Of a stretch of DNA of 64,000 nucleotides, positions 27,115 to 38,122 are shown in pieces. Source of the stretch: CAVUCH01 sp963739995 (GTDB lineage Bacteria; Acidobacteriota; Vicinamibacteria; Vicinamibacterales; JAENWD01); contig CAVUCH010000010.1 in the NCBI GenBank assembly GCA_963739995.1, positions 56,120-120,119 of the forward strand. Direction: 5' to 3'. Each line of letters begins with the position of its first letter. The stretch's first letter is position 1. Under the pieces are notes generated by a model, which worked only from the letters and a program-made list of their open reading frames with translations, was not told the DNA's origin and ran no database searches. Made by a program: the position numbers and the translations under genes.

Positions 27115-28425
27115 TCAGGCGGTGGCTGGCATCGATCGTCCGAACCAGGACGAGACGACGGAGTCCTCGCGCAGTATCGTGTCCTCGCGATCGGAGCCGG
27201 TGGAGATGATGGCCGTCGGTACGCCGCTCACCTCTTCGAGTCGGCGGATGTAGGCACGGGCACCGTCCGGCAGATCGTTGTAACGGCGGACACCCTTCGT
27301 CGGTGCGGTCCACCCGGGCATCGCCTCATAGACCGGCTCGCATCCGTCGAGCAGCTGGAGGTCGGCCGGGAAATCGGTCAACACCGTCCCGCCCCGGCGG
27401 TACCCGGTGCAGATCTCGATCTGGTCCATCCCGTCGAGCACGTCCAGCTTCGTCAGGGCCAGCGCGTCGAGGCCGTTGATTCGCGCGGCGTAGCGAACGG
27501 CCACGGCGTCGTACCACCCGCAGCGCCGCGGACGGCCGGTCGAGGCGCCGTACTCCTGACCGCTCTCACGGAGGCGGTTGCCGATCTCGCCATGCAACTC
27601 GGTGGGCAGCGGACCCTCGCCCACACGCGTGGTGTAGGCCTTTGCCACGCCGAGCACCCCGTGCACGGCTTTCGGCGGCACTCCGAGCCCGGTGCACACG
27701 CCCCCCGCCGTGCCGTTGGACGATGTCACGTACGGGTAGGTACCGTGGTCGATGTCGAGCATCGTGCCCTGGGCGCCCTCGAACATGACGTGCCGGCCCT
27801 CGCCCATCGCCTGGACGAGCACAGCGGAAGTGTCGGTAATCATGGGCATGAGACGCTCGCCGACCGCCATCAACTGGTCGAGCACCTCGCGCCACTCGAG
27901 GTGGGGCTCCGGAATCAGCTTGTTGCGCGCCATCACGTTTTCGCGGACGTGGGCCGCAACCGTGTCGGGATGCTTCAGATCGCAGACGCGCAGGCCGCGC
28001 CGCGCGTTCTTGTCTTCGTACGCAGGTCCGATTCCGCGGGACGTCGTTCCAATCTTCCGGTCGCCCCGACGCGCCTCCGACAGGAGATCCAGCTCGCGGT
28101 GGTACGGCAGGATCAGGTGCGCGCGGTCGCTCACCAACAGGCGGCCTGCCGTGTCGATCCCGAGTGCCGTGAGGCTGTCCACCTCCGTGAAGAGCGCCTG
28201 CGGATCGATGACGACGCCGTTGCCGATGACGCAGGTCACGCCGGGGTGGAGGATGCCGGACGGGATGAGGTGCAGGACGAACTTCTGGCCCCGGACGTAC
28301 ACCGTGTGGCCGGCGTTGTGGCCGCCCTGGAATCGGGCGACGAACGAGAAGCGCGGTGTGAGGAGGTCGACGATCTTCCCCTTGCCCTCGTCCCCCCACT
28401 GCGCGCCGAGCACTGCGATGTTCAT
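27115..28425 (-). CDS. purA: Adenylosuccinate synthetase
   Basis: PurA condenses IMP and aspartate with GTP to form adenylosuccinate in AMP synthesis. The 436-residue product starts MNIAVLGAQWGDEGKGKIVD, with the WGDEGKGK loop at residues 10-17. It has the conserved GGHNAGHT, the IMP-binding TTSRGIGPAYEDK, and near the C-terminus GRPRRCGWYDAVAVRY. The ATG at 28425 is fixed by family alignment; the frame is open upstream but not PurA-like. It is divergent from hutH, with 273 bases between. Confidence 0.96.
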   Translation of the reverse strand: MNIAVLGAQWGDEGKGKIVDLLTPRFSFVARFQGGHNAGHTVYVRGQKFVLHLIPSGILHPGVTCVIGNGVVIDPQALFTEVDSLTALGIDTAGRLLVSDRAHLILPYHRELDLLSEARRGDRKIGTTSRGIGPAYEDKNARRGLRVCDLKHPDTVAAHVRENVMARNKLIPEPHLEWREVLDQLMAVGERLMPMITDTSAVLVQAMGEGRHVMFEGAQGTMLDIDHGTYPYVTSSNGTAGGVCTGLGVPPKAVHGVLGVAKAYTTRVGEGPLPTELHGEIGNRLRESGQEYGASTGRPRRCGWYDAVAVRYAARINGLDALALTKLDVLDGMDQIEICTGYRRGGTVLTDFPADLQLLDGCEPVYEAMPGWTAPTKGVRRYNDLPDGARAYIRRLEEVSGVPTAIISTGSDREDTILREDSVVSSWFGRSMPATA

Positions 28426-28462
28426 GACAGGCATCCATGCTACTACACGGGTTGGCGACGAA

Positions 28463-28495
28463 AATGCACAATGCAGAATGCACCGTGGGAATGCA
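28463..28495. repeat. Short heptad repeat AATGCA in the purA-hutH gap
   Basis: AATGCA occurs at 28463, 28470, 28477 and 28490, with spacings of 7, 7 and 13 bases. Related pieces lie upstream of the genes starting at 53138 and 54898. It may be a binding site or a small dispersed repeat. Confidence 0.4.
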
Positions 28496-28684
28496 GCAGC
28501 GGCGGCGCGCCTTGACTGAAGTCCCGGCCGCATGGTGACGCCTGGCATCGCGGTCCGCATCGCGGACTGCCGGCACATCACTGGCCGCGCGTGCCTTGCG
28601 GCTCCGGCACCTCAAATCGTGGATCGCCCTCCCTGGCGCATCGGGCAACGTGTACTGCATGGTGCCCCGTGCACGACGAGTTGA

Positions 28685-28690
28685 TAGACT
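28685..28690 (+). promoter_or_regulatory. Candidate -10 box TAGACT for hutH
   Basis: TAGACT ends 8 bases before the ATG at 28699, so hutH may be transcribed with almost no leader. Confidence 0.4.
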
Positions 28691-28698
28691 GGCTGCCC

Positions 28699-30213
28699 AT
28701 GGTGCTCCTCGACGGCCAGTCGCTCGCGCTCGAGGACGTAGCCGCTATCGCTGACGACGATCGACCGGTCGGTCTCGCCCCCGCCGCGCGTGAGCGCGTC
28801 GAAGCGGCGAGCGCCGTTGTCACCCGGAAGGCCGAGGGCGACGAGCCTGTCTACGGCATCAACACCGGCTTCGGATCGTTCGCCGACGTGCGAATCCCCT
28901 ACGACGCCCTGAGCGCCCTGCAGGTGAACCTGCTTCGCAGTCACGCGGCCGGCGTCGGCGAGCCCCTGTCGAGACGCGCCGTGCGCGCCACGATGGCGCT
29001 CCGGGCCAACGTGCTGGCGTGCGGGTATTCCGGCGTGCGGGCGAGCACGCTCGATGCGCTGACGGCGCTGCTGAACGCCCGCGTCCACCCGGTGGTGCCC
29101 TCACGCGGATCTGTCGGCGCCAGCGGTGACCTCGCGCCGCTGGCGCACATCTCGCTCGTGCTCGTCGGGGAAGGTGAGGCGTTTCTGGACGGCGGGCGTC
29201 TGCCCGGGGCCGAGGCGTTGCGCGCCGCGGGCCTCGCCCCGGTGGTGCTCGGGCCGAAGGAAGGTCTCGCCCTCATCAACGGCACGCAGCCGTCGGCGGC
29301 CATCCTGGCACTGGCGCTGCTCGACGCCGAGCGGCTGGCACGCGCGGCGGATGTCGCGGCCGCGCTCTCGATTGACGGCCTGCGCGGATCGACCCGCCCG
29401 TTCGACGCGCGCATCCACGACGCCCGGCCCTTCGACGGACAGCGCGCGTCCGCGGCGAACATTCTGCGCCTGCTCACCGGCAGTGGGATCAACGCCTCCC
29501 ACGCCGACTGCGGCCGGGTGCAGGATGCGTACTCGATGCGCTGCGCCGCCCAGGTCCACGGCGCCGCACGTGACGTCCTGTCGTTCGTCCGCCGAACCGT
29601 CGCGATCGAAGGTAATGCGGCCACAGACAACCCGATGGTCTTCGCCGATACCGGTGAGATCGTCTCGGGCGGCAACTTCCATGGCGCGCCGATCGGACTG
29701 GCTGCCGATCTGCTGGTAATTGCGGTCGCGCAGTTCGCCACGATCAGCGAGCGGCGCAGCGATCGCCTCGTGAACCCGGCGCTCAGCGGCCTGCCGGCGT
29801 TCCTCACCCGCGACGGCGGCCTCCAGTCGGGGCTCATGATGGCGCAGGTGACTGCCGCGGCGCTCACCTCCGAGCTGAAGGTGCTCGCGCATCCGGCTTC
29901 GGTCGATACGATCCCGACCTCGGGCAACAAGGAGGATCACGTCAGCATGAGCATGGCGGCCGCACTGAAAGCCGAGCGCGCCGTGGTCCTCGCGCGCCAC
30001 GTGGTGGCCGTCGAGCTGCTGTGTGCCGCGCAGGCTCTCGACCTGCTCGCGCCGCTCACGACATCCGTGCCGCTCGTGCGCGTGCATGAGACTATTCGCG
30101 CGCTCGTCCCGACCCTCGCAGCCGATCGTCCGCCGTCCCCGGACATCGCGGCGATCGACGGTCTGATCGCGAGAGGCGCAATCGATCGCGCGCCCGGCGT
30201 CGCTGTCAACTAG
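28699..30213 (+). CDS. hutH: Histidine ammonia-lyase
   Basis: HutH deaminates L-histidine to urocanate. The 504-residue product carries the Ala-Ser-Gly triad at residues 141-143 (SVGASGDLAPLAH) that forms the MIO cofactor, and the upstream YGINTGFGSFADV with the catalytic Tyr. The C-terminal part has SGGNFHGAPIG and TSGNKEDHVSMSM, both conserved. The length is normal. The ATG at 28699 gives MVLLDGQSL, the usual family start. hutU follows 89 bases later with its own promoter; hutI and hutG are not in the window. Confidence 0.96.
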   Translation: MVLLDGQSLALEDVAAIADDDRPVGLAPAARERVEAASAVVTRKAEGDEPVYGINTGFGSFADVRIPYDALSALQVNLLRSHAAGVGEPLSRRAVRATMALRANVLACGYSGVRASTLDALTALLNARVHPVVPSRGSVGASGDLAPLAHISLVLVGEGEAFLDGGRLPGAEALRAAGLAPVVLGPKEGLALINGTQPSAAILALALLDAERLARAADVAAALSIDGLRGSTRPFDARIHDARPFDGQRASAANILRLLTGSGINASHADCGRVQDAYSMRCAAQVHGAARDVLSFVRRTVAIEGNAATDNPMVFADTGEIVSGGNFHGAPIGLAADLLVIAVAQFATISERRSDRLVNPALSGLPAFLTRDGGLQSGLMMAQVTAAALTSELKVLAHPASVDTIPTSGNKEDHVSMSMAAALKAERAVVLARHVVAVELLCAAQALDLLAPLTTSVPLVRVHETIRALVPTLAADRPPSPDIAAIDGLIARGAIDRAPGVAVN

Positions 30214-30231
30214 TGCGCATGAATTTTCGAA

Positions 30232-30260
30232 TTGACAACGCGGTCGGCGGTTCTTAGCCT
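30232..30260 (+). promoter_or_regulatory. Sigma-70-type promoter upstream of hutU
   Basis: TTGACA at 30232-30237, a 17-base spacer and TAGCCT at 30255-30260 make the best -35/-10 pair found in this window. Transcription would begin near 30267, giving a leader of about 35 bases to the hutU ATG at 30303. It suggests that hutU can be expressed apart from hutH. Confidence 0.65.
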
Positions 30261-30302
30261 TCTATCCTTCCGCGACCGCTTCCGACGGTTCCGGGTGCGC
30301 CC

Positions 30303-31978
<1,676 letters not shown>

Positions 31979-31982
<4 letters not shown>

Positions 31983-33119
31983 CGATCCCCCGTCCCGCGC
32001 TGCTGCGCCGCGTCCAGGCCGTCGTGGACGCCACACCGTCGCGCATTCCCGTGCTGTTGGGCGGCTGCGGCAGCGGGCGCAGTTCGCTCCTCCGGGACCT
32101 GCAGGCGCGCCTCGGGCCGGAGAACTGTCAGGTACGTGGACCTCGAGCGCGCGGCGAGCACGCCCGAGCGCTTCCACCGGGCGCTGTGCCTGCACTCGCC
32201 GTTCGTGGCCAGCGACGTACCGCTGGCGACCCCGACGCCCCTGGCCGCCTTCGAGGCGACGGTCGCATTCCTCACGGGGGCGCGCGCGACGGACGGCAGG
32301 CCGGCCACGTTCCTGATGGACGAGGTGCTCGAGTTCCGCACGTTCGAGAACTTCCCGGGCCTGCGCCGCATCATGCGGGACCTGCTCGATGGAATCGTGA
32401 CGAGCAGCAACCGGTTCGTGCTCACCAGCCGGTATGTGAGCCGCGCCCTCCGGTTGCTGCGCGACACCGCCCCGCGGTTCGAAGTGATTCACATGCCGCC
32501 CCTCGACCCCGCCGAACTGCGTCAGGCGCTCCAGGCGAACCCGATCGGCATCGATGCAGCGGACATGGCGCGCGCCGTCCACGCGCTCACCGACGGTCAC
32601 GCCGGGCACGCACATGCGCTGCTCACCGTGATGGCGGAGCTGTCAGGACACGGCGGCAGCGACCCCGTCAGTGCGCTGGCGGCCGCGTTCGAGCCGGGGG
32701 CACCGCTCGCGTCGCGGGTGAGCTGGTGCTACGAGCTTCGTCTGCACCGGGCGCGAGGCTACGGCGCGCTCAAGGGCATCCTGGGCATTCTGGCGGAAGA
32801 GGAGCCGCTCACCCTGACCGAGATCGCCCAGCGGCTGCAGCGGACGCCGGGCTCGACGAAGGACTATCTCTCCTGGCTCGAGGACGTGGACTTGGTGAAC
32901 GTGCGGCAGAAGCGGTACACGTTCGCCGACCCGCTGCTGCGCCTGTGGGTGCGGCTGCACTGCCGTCTCGCGCCGCCCGGAGAGGACGACATCGCAAGCG
33001 AGGTCCACCAGTACGCGCTCGCACGCCTGCCGCAGACGGCCGCTCCCCTGGCCCTCGCTGCCGCGGGCCCCGCGGGCGACGATGAGCGGAAGACATGGGG
33101 GATCATCGAGATCGATTGA
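31979..33119 (+). CDS. P-loop ATPase of unknown role, apparent frameshift
   Basis: An ATG overlapping the hutU stop starts a protein whose first 50 residues hold a Walker-A-like GGCGSGRSSLL. The frame then changes at about 32131, and the rest reads on to 33119. Deleting one G there (CAG-TAC-GTG for CAGGTACGTG) gives QYVDLERAASTPERFHRAL and a protein of 379 residues. The remainder resembles archaeal-type or AAA ATPases: FLMDEVLEFRTFENFPG (Walker B like), RFVLTSRYVSRALRLL (sensor) and a C-terminal winged helix (LTLTEIAQRLQRTPGSTKDYL). Coupling to hutU suggests a regulatory or stress link to histidine breakdown, but nothing shows it. It may be intact in the cell if the shift is a read error. Confidence 0.7.
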
Positions 33120-33140
33120 GCGGCGCGACGGTCTTGTCGT

Positions 33141-34082
33141 TCAGCCGCCCCCGAGCCTGACGAGCGCGAGGCGTGCGGCTTCCTGCTCGGCGTCTTTCTT
33201 CGTGCGCCCGCTCGCCTCCGCCAGCGTCTCGCCGGCGACCCGCACTTCCACGTGGAACAGCTTGTCGTGATCCGGTCCGGTGGCCCGCGTGATCACGTAC
33301 TCGGGCAGCGGCCGATCGTTGCCCTGCAGCCGCTCCTGCAGCGTCGATTTGAAGTCGCGGAGAAACTCCGGCGAGCGCACCCGCGCGATTTCATCCGACA
33401 GCTCGGTCAGAATGAAGCGGCGCACCTCCTCGAGACCACCGTCGAGGTAGATTGCGGCCATCAACGCCTCGCACGTGTCGGCCAGCAGCGCCTGCTTGTG
33501 GCGCCCACCGGTCTTCTCCTCGCCGCGCCCGAGGAGCAGGTGCTCGCCGAGCCCGAGATGCTCCGCCATGGCCGCGAGCGACGCCGTGGATACGAGCGCG
33601 GCTTTTACTTTCGACTTCTGTCCCTCGTGAAAGTGCGGGAACTCGCGAAAGAGCATCTCCGCGATGACGAGCCCGAGCACCGCATCCCCAAGAAACTCCA
33701 GCGACTCGTTGTCGGCCACGCCGCCGCTCGCGTCTTCCTGGGCGCGGGACTTGTGTGTGAGCGCATGCTCCAGCAGCCCGCGGTCGCGGAACCGGTACCC
33801 GAGGCGCCGCTCCAGCGGCTCAAACTCGTAGCGGATGGGTATCACGGTCCGACCATCGGGGTCCGCCCGGTGCGTCTCGATAAGGCGTGTCGCTTCGGCC
33901 GCCTCGTCGGGCGGCACGGCAATGCGCACCTGCCTCAGGCCTTCCATGCTGACCGGGAACACCGATGGCGTGCCCTCCAGGGAGCGCACGACCGGGATGC
34001 CATGGGCCTGAAGCAGGCCGGCGACCACGCTCGCCTCGATATCCGAGTGGGAACGGAAGATGACGGGCCAGTCGCCGGTCAC
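33141..34082 (-). CDS. rnc: Ribonuclease III with N-terminal DUF2007 domain
   Basis: The 313-residue product is a fusion. Residues about 5-75 read as a DUF2007 domain (VIFRSHSDIEASVVAGLLQAHGIPV, LRQVRIAVPPDEAAEATRLI), a putative signal-transducing module. A linker leads to RNase III, which cleaves double-stranded RNA: LERRLGYRFRDRGLLEHALTH, the signature NESLEFLGDAVLGLVI with the catalytic Glu and Asp, and a C-terminal double-stranded RNA-binding domain (SGRTKKDAEQEAARLAL). The GTG at 34082 overlaps the phosphatase stop as GTGA, and no start is evident between the domains. The junction is one uninterrupted frame, so the fusion is seen directly. Confidence 0.88.
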   Translation of the reverse strand: MTGDWPVIFRSHSDIEASVVAGLLQAHGIPVVRSLEGTPSVFPVSMEGLRQVRIAVPPDEAAEATRLIETHRADPDGRTVIPIRYEFEPLERRLGYRFRDRGLLEHALTHKSRAQEDASGGVADNESLEFLGDAVLGLVIAEMLFREFPHFHEGQKSKVKAALVSTASLAAMAEHLGLGEHLLLGRGEEKTGGRHKQALLADTCEALMAAIYLDGGLEEVRRFILTELSDEIARVRSPEFLRDFKSTLQERLQGNDRPLPEYVITRATGPDHDKLFHVEVRVAGETLAEASGRTKKDAEQEAARLALVRLGGG

Positions 34083-36325
34083 GCCAGCACCGCCTGGTGA
34101 TCCGCGGATCGATCGCCCGCGGGCCTGGACACATCGTCGACGCGCAGCAGGATGAACGTCATATCGTCGTGCTGTGGGGCGCCGTCGGCAAAAGCGTGGA
34201 CTTCGCGCAGGATGCGTTCGCGCAGCTCGTCGCAGGGCAGCGCGCCGTGCTGCTCGATGATCGTGCCAAGGCGTGGCTCGCCGAACAGGTCCTCGGCATG
34301 GTTCATCTGCTCGCTGAGCCCGTCGGTGAAGAACATGAACAGATCGCCGCCTGTCAGCGGGATGGTGACCTCTTCCAGCGCTGCCTCGAAACGCTCGCCA
34401 TTGTCGATACGCAACCCGAGCACCATGCCGTCCGGCACCAGGATGTGAGCGACCCGATCGCCCCCGTGGGGCAGGTGGATGAGCGGGGTGTGCCCGGCCC
34501 GCGCCCACGTCATCGTGCGCGCATCGAGATCGAGCACCGCGTAAGTCATGGTGATGAAGCTGCGGCTGTCCAGATGTGCCGAGATGATGCGGTTCGCCGA
34601 CACGAGCAGGTCGCGCGGCGAGCGGTGGACCAGCGTCAGCGACAGCATCAACCCTTTGAGCTCCGCCATGTACAGCGCGGCTGACGTCCCCTTGCCGGCA
34701 ACATCCGCAATGAGCAGGCCCAGGCGATTGCCCTGCAGCGGGAGAAAATCATAATAATCGCCGCCCACCTCGCGCGCCGGTTGACACACGGCCGTGAGCG
34801 ACACGCCGGGGAACTCGACCGGCGGATTCTGCGGCAGCAGCGACATCTGGATGCGCCTGGCGATCCGCAGTTCCTCTTCGAGCCGCTTCTTTTCCGCCAT
34901 TTCGGCCAGCAGCGACGACAGGTGCGAGGTCATGCTGTTGAAGGAATCGGCCAGCTCCCCGAGCTGGTCCTTCGCGAGCACCGCGATCCGATGCGAGAAG
35001 TCGCCCTGCCGCACGCGCTCGGTGCCCACGAACAGCTCGTGCACGGAGCCGGTGATCGAGCGGGCGAGCGCGAGACCCATCAGGAGCGCCACAAACTGGA
35101 TGATCAGGAAGAGGACGCCCACGAGCACGATGATCGCCACGAGCAGCTGGCCGAAGGTCAGGCCGCGGTTCCCCACGCGCGGTGACAGCCGCGCGTAGAT
35201 CTCGCCCACGTTCAGCACGATCGACAGCGTGGCCGTGCCGGTGCGTCCGGTCACCCAGTCGGTGAACTCGAGGAAGACGACCCACGTCGGCTGGAGCGCG
35301 CTCCTGGCGGTCGTATCGGGTGCGGGACTCTCGGCCGGTGTCGGCCGCGACCGTCCGGGCATCGGCAGCATGGCGGTGCCGCTCATGAGCGTGACCGCAC
35401 GCAGCGAAATTCCGGTTTCTTCCCGGAGCCGGAGGGCGGTGAGCTCGTTCAACGGTACGTCGAGGATGACGGCGTAGCGAGGTGCAGGGCTGCTGGGAAA
35501 AGCGACGGCGCGCACGAAGAGACGCACGTGGCCGCCAGTGCCGGCGGGGCCGTCGGCATCGCCGGTGCGAGGCTCCTGCGGCCGTCCGGAATCCGCCCCC
35601 GGCGCGGGCGGATCGACCCAGTAGGCCATCAAGCCCGAGAAACCGCTGCACCCGACCCATTCGGGCACGGTCGCGGGCGGGTCGAGGTGCGGCCAAGTGC
35701 CCACGGCGATCGGGATCTGCAGGTCGGGTGCGACAGGCACGCCCGGCGCATCCGACGCGCACGTGCGGGAGACGGGCACGAGCGCGAGCGATGCCTCCGG
35801 GAATCTGGACTCGAGCGCGGCCTGCTTGCGTTCGAGCCGCTCGGCGACTTCCGCCCGCGCACTCGCGCGCGACAGCTCAATGGCAGTGGTCTGAGCGAGA
35901 AACTGTGCCTGCTCCGCCAGCCCGCGCAGCCGTGTCTCGACGACATACGAGCTGATGCTGCTGAAAAGCAGCACGCCGCAGAGCGCGAAGAAAACGATGA
36001 TGAGCAGGGCGGGCACGAGCCCGACGAAGATGAACGACAGAATCAGCTTCCGGCGGACCCGCCACAGCAGCCGGCGCCGCGCGAGCCCGATCAGCCGGGC
36101 GGCGAACACCGTGATGCCCGCGAGGAGCGCGAGCGTCCCGACGGTGCCGATCGCGTCGGTCAGCGGCGTCCGCCCGACGGCGAGTTGCGCGAGCCACGCG
36201 AGGAGTCGGATCGCCGCCCCGACGACGAGGGCGCGACCGGGCAGGGTGCGCATCAGCAAGTCGCTGACCGAGTCGCGTGCGGGGAGCCCGTCGGCGCCGA
36301 GCCGCCGCGGGTGGTCTGTGAACAT
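34079..36325 (-). CDS. Membrane SpoIIE/PP2C-type phosphatase with HAMP domain
   Basis: The 748-residue product has a cytoplasmic start, transmembrane helices near residues 30-90 and 95-125, an extracytoplasmic sensor region (about 130-390) and another helix (LLVAIIVLVGVLFLIIQFVALL). A HAMP segment (ARSITGSVHELFVGTERVRQGDF) and a C-terminal SpoIIE/RsbU domain follow, with VGGDYYDFLPL, IADVAGKGTSAALYMAEL, FFTDGLSEQMN and HDDMTFILLRV holding the metal-binding acids. Such enzymes dephosphorylate anti-anti-sigma factors in partner-switching pathways. A start with GGAG close by supports the ATG at 36325. It is coupled to rnc. Confidence 0.9.
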   Translation of the reverse strand: MFTDHPRRLGADGLPARDSVSDLLMRTLPGRALVVGAAIRLLAWLAQLAVGRTPLTDAIGTVGTLALLAGITVFAARLIGLARRRLLWRVRRKLILSFIFVGLVPALLIIVFFALCGVLLFSSISSYVVETRLRGLAEQAQFLAQTTAIELSRASARAEVAERLERKQAALESRFPEASLALVPVSRTCASDAPGVPVAPDLQIPIAVGTWPHLDPPATVPEWVGCSGFSGLMAYWVDPPAPGADSGRPQEPRTGDADGPAGTGGHVRLFVRAVAFPSSPAPRYAVILDVPLNELTALRLREETGISLRAVTLMSGTAMLPMPGRSRPTPAESPAPDTTARSALQPTWVVFLEFTDWVTGRTGTATLSIVLNVGEIYARLSPRVGNRGLTFGQLLVAIIVLVGVLFLIIQFVALLMGLALARSITGSVHELFVGTERVRQGDFSHRIAVLAKDQLGELADSFNSMTSHLSSLLAEMAEKKRLEEELRIARRIQMSLLPQNPPVEFPGVSLTAVCQPAREVGGDYYDFLPLQGNRLGLLIADVAGKGTSAALYMAELKGLMLSLTLVHRSPRDLLVSANRIISAHLDSRSFITMTYAVLDLDARTMTWARAGHTPLIHLPHGGDRVAHILVPDGMVLGLRIDNGERFEAALEEVTIPLTGGDLFMFFTDGLSEQMNHAEDLFGEPRLGTIIEQHGALPCDELRERILREVHAFADGAPQHDDMTFILLRVDDVSRPAGDRSADHQAVLA

Positions 36326-36416
36326 GTACTCCAGCGCGCCGATTGCCCGAGAATGATACCAAAGGTAAGCTGAGTGGCCCGGTCACGCATGGCCGGCACA
36401 ATCGCTGGTACACGTC

Positions 36417-37577
36417 GTGAAACTGACACCTCGCGCCCGCTTCAGTACCATCTGCATCCACGCCGGGCAGGAGCCCGATCCCACCACCGGTGCGATCATC
36501 ACGCCCATCTATCAGACCTCGACGTACGTGCAGCCTGAGCTTGGACGTCACAAGGGCTACGAGTACGCACGCACGCAGAACCCCACACGCGCGGCTCTCG
36601 AAGCCAACGTGGCCGCCATCGAGGGTGGACGCGCGGGCTTCGCATTCGCATCCGGGATGGCCGCGATTGGGGCCATCACGACCATGCTGAAGAGCGGCGA
36701 CCATGTGATCGTGACCGATAACACTTATGGCGGCACGTTCCGCCTGTTCGATAAGGTCCTGCTGCGGTACGGGCTCACGTTCAGCTACGTCGACACGTCC
36801 GATCTCGCTGCAGTCGAGCGGGCGATCACGCCGCAGACCCGGCTCCTGTTCGTCGAGACGCCGACCAACCCGGTGATGACCATCACCGACCTCGCGGGCG
36901 CCGCCGCGCTGGCGCATGCGCATGACATCCGCCTCGCCGTCGACAATACATTTGCCAGCCCCAGCCTCCAGCGGCCGATCGCCTTGGGTGCCGACCTCGT
37001 GGTGCACAGCACGACCAAGTACCTCAACGGGCACAGCGACAGCATCGGGGGCATCGTGGTGGCCGAGCGCGAGGACGATATCGAGTGGCTCAGGTTCGTG
37101 CAGAACTCGGCGGGCGCCATCCTGAGCCCCTTCGACTCTTGGCTCGTGCTGCGCGGCACGAAGACGATGGCCGTCCGCATGCAGGCGCACAATCGGAACG
37201 GGCAGCGGATCGCCGAGTATCTCGCGCGGCATCCGAAGGTGCGGCAGGTCTATTACCCGGGGCTGCCGGACCATCCACAGCACGAGCTCGCCGCGCGCCA
37301 GATGCAGGGGTTCGGCGGAATGCTGGCCTTCGACATGGGGTCCCTCGAGGGCGCACGCGCGGTGCTGAACGGCGTCCGGCTCATGGCGCTCGCCGAAAGC
37401 CTGGGAGGAGTCGAAACGCTGATTTCCCATCCGGCAACGATGACCCATGCCTCGATACCGCCCGAACGGCGAGCCGCGATCGGCATCACGGACGGTCTGG
37501 TGCGCATCTCGGTGGGAATCGAAGACGTCGACGACCTGCTCGAAGATCTCGAGCAGGCACTCGCGGCCGCAGCGTGA
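36417..37577 (+). CDS. Trans-sulfuration PLP enzyme (cystathionine gamma-synthase/lyase family)
   Basis: The 386-residue product belongs to the Cys/Met metabolism PLP family. The PLP lysine is K201 in HSTTKYLNGHSD, with conserved YEYARTQNPTR, FASGMAAIGAI and VDNTFASPSLQRPI. The C-terminal AESLGGVETLISHPATMTHASI is typical of cystathionine gamma-lyase/synthase. Sequence alone does not separate MetB (synthase) from a cystathionine gamma-lyase, so no symbol is given. The start is a GTG at 36417, divergent from the phosphatase gene. It converges with cutA with 13 bases between. Confidence 0.93.
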   Translation: MKLTPRARFSTICIHAGQEPDPTTGAIITPIYQTSTYVQPELGRHKGYEYARTQNPTRAALEANVAAIEGGRAGFAFASGMAAIGAITTMLKSGDHVIVTDNTYGGTFRLFDKVLLRYGLTFSYVDTSDLAAVERAITPQTRLLFVETPTNPVMTITDLAGAAALAHAHDIRLAVDNTFASPSLQRPIALGADLVVHSTTKYLNGHSDSIGGIVVAEREDDIEWLRFVQNSAGAILSPFDSWLVLRGTKTMAVRMQAHNRNGQRIAEYLARHPKVRQVYYPGLPDHPQHELAARQMQGFGGMLAFDMGSLEGARAVLNGVRLMALAESLGGVETLISHPATMTHASIPPERRAAIGITDGLVRISVGIEDVDDLLEDLEQALAAAA

Positions 37578-37590
37578 TGCTCGCGTGACG

Positions 37591-37986
37591 TCAGTCGGAC
37601 GTCTGCGACTCGCCCGGCAGCGGCTCACGCGACAACACTTCCGCCGGGGGCTCGGGCTCGCCGTCCAGGCTCGTGGAGGTCCTGAGCCATCGCAGGTAGG
37701 CGTCGCTTCCCTGCTGCACCTCCACCACGAGGAACTCCGGCAGCTCGTACGGGTGCAGCTCGTGGAGCCGGCGCTCGAGATCGGGCAGGCGGGCGGCCGT
37801 GGTCTTCAAGATCACCTGGCGCTCCTGATCCCGCTCCACCGCGCCGCGCCATCTGAAGAAGGAATCCATTTCCGGCAGCACGTTCACACAGGCGGCAAGC
37901 CGCTCCTCCACGAGGCGGGTCCCGAGCACGGAGGGATCGACGTCCAGGCCGATGGTGGTCAACACGATCACGTAGCGGTCAGTCAC
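37591..37986 (-). CDS. cutA: Divalent-cation tolerance protein CutA
   Basis: The 131-residue product has the CutA1 trimer sequence: TIGLDVDPSVLGTRLVEERLAACVNVLP, FRWRGAVERDQERQVILKT and LPDLERRLHELHPYELPEFLVVEV. CutA is widespread and linked to metal tolerance, although its exact role is unsettled. A GTG at 37986 with GAGG at 6 bases spacing is the start; the longer open frame upstream is shadow. The C-terminal 20 residues beyond the fold are Pro/Glu-rich and unusual. Confidence 0.92.
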   Translation of the reverse strand: MTDRYVIVLTTIGLDVDPSVLGTRLVEERLAACVNVLPEMDSFFRWRGAVERDQERQVILKTTAARLPDLERRLHELHPYELPEFLVVEVQQGSDAYLRWLRTSTSLDGEPEPPAEVLSREPLPGESQTSD

Positions 37987-38122
37987 CGCACACCTCAACT
38001 TAAACTGTGAATTCCCGAGCAATCCTGCCAACTTGGGGACTTGTACTCTCGATGAAAGTGCGATACTACATGCTGCATCACGCGAGTTGGACTTTTCGAA
38101 GCCTTCCGCTGGTCTGTCCCAG

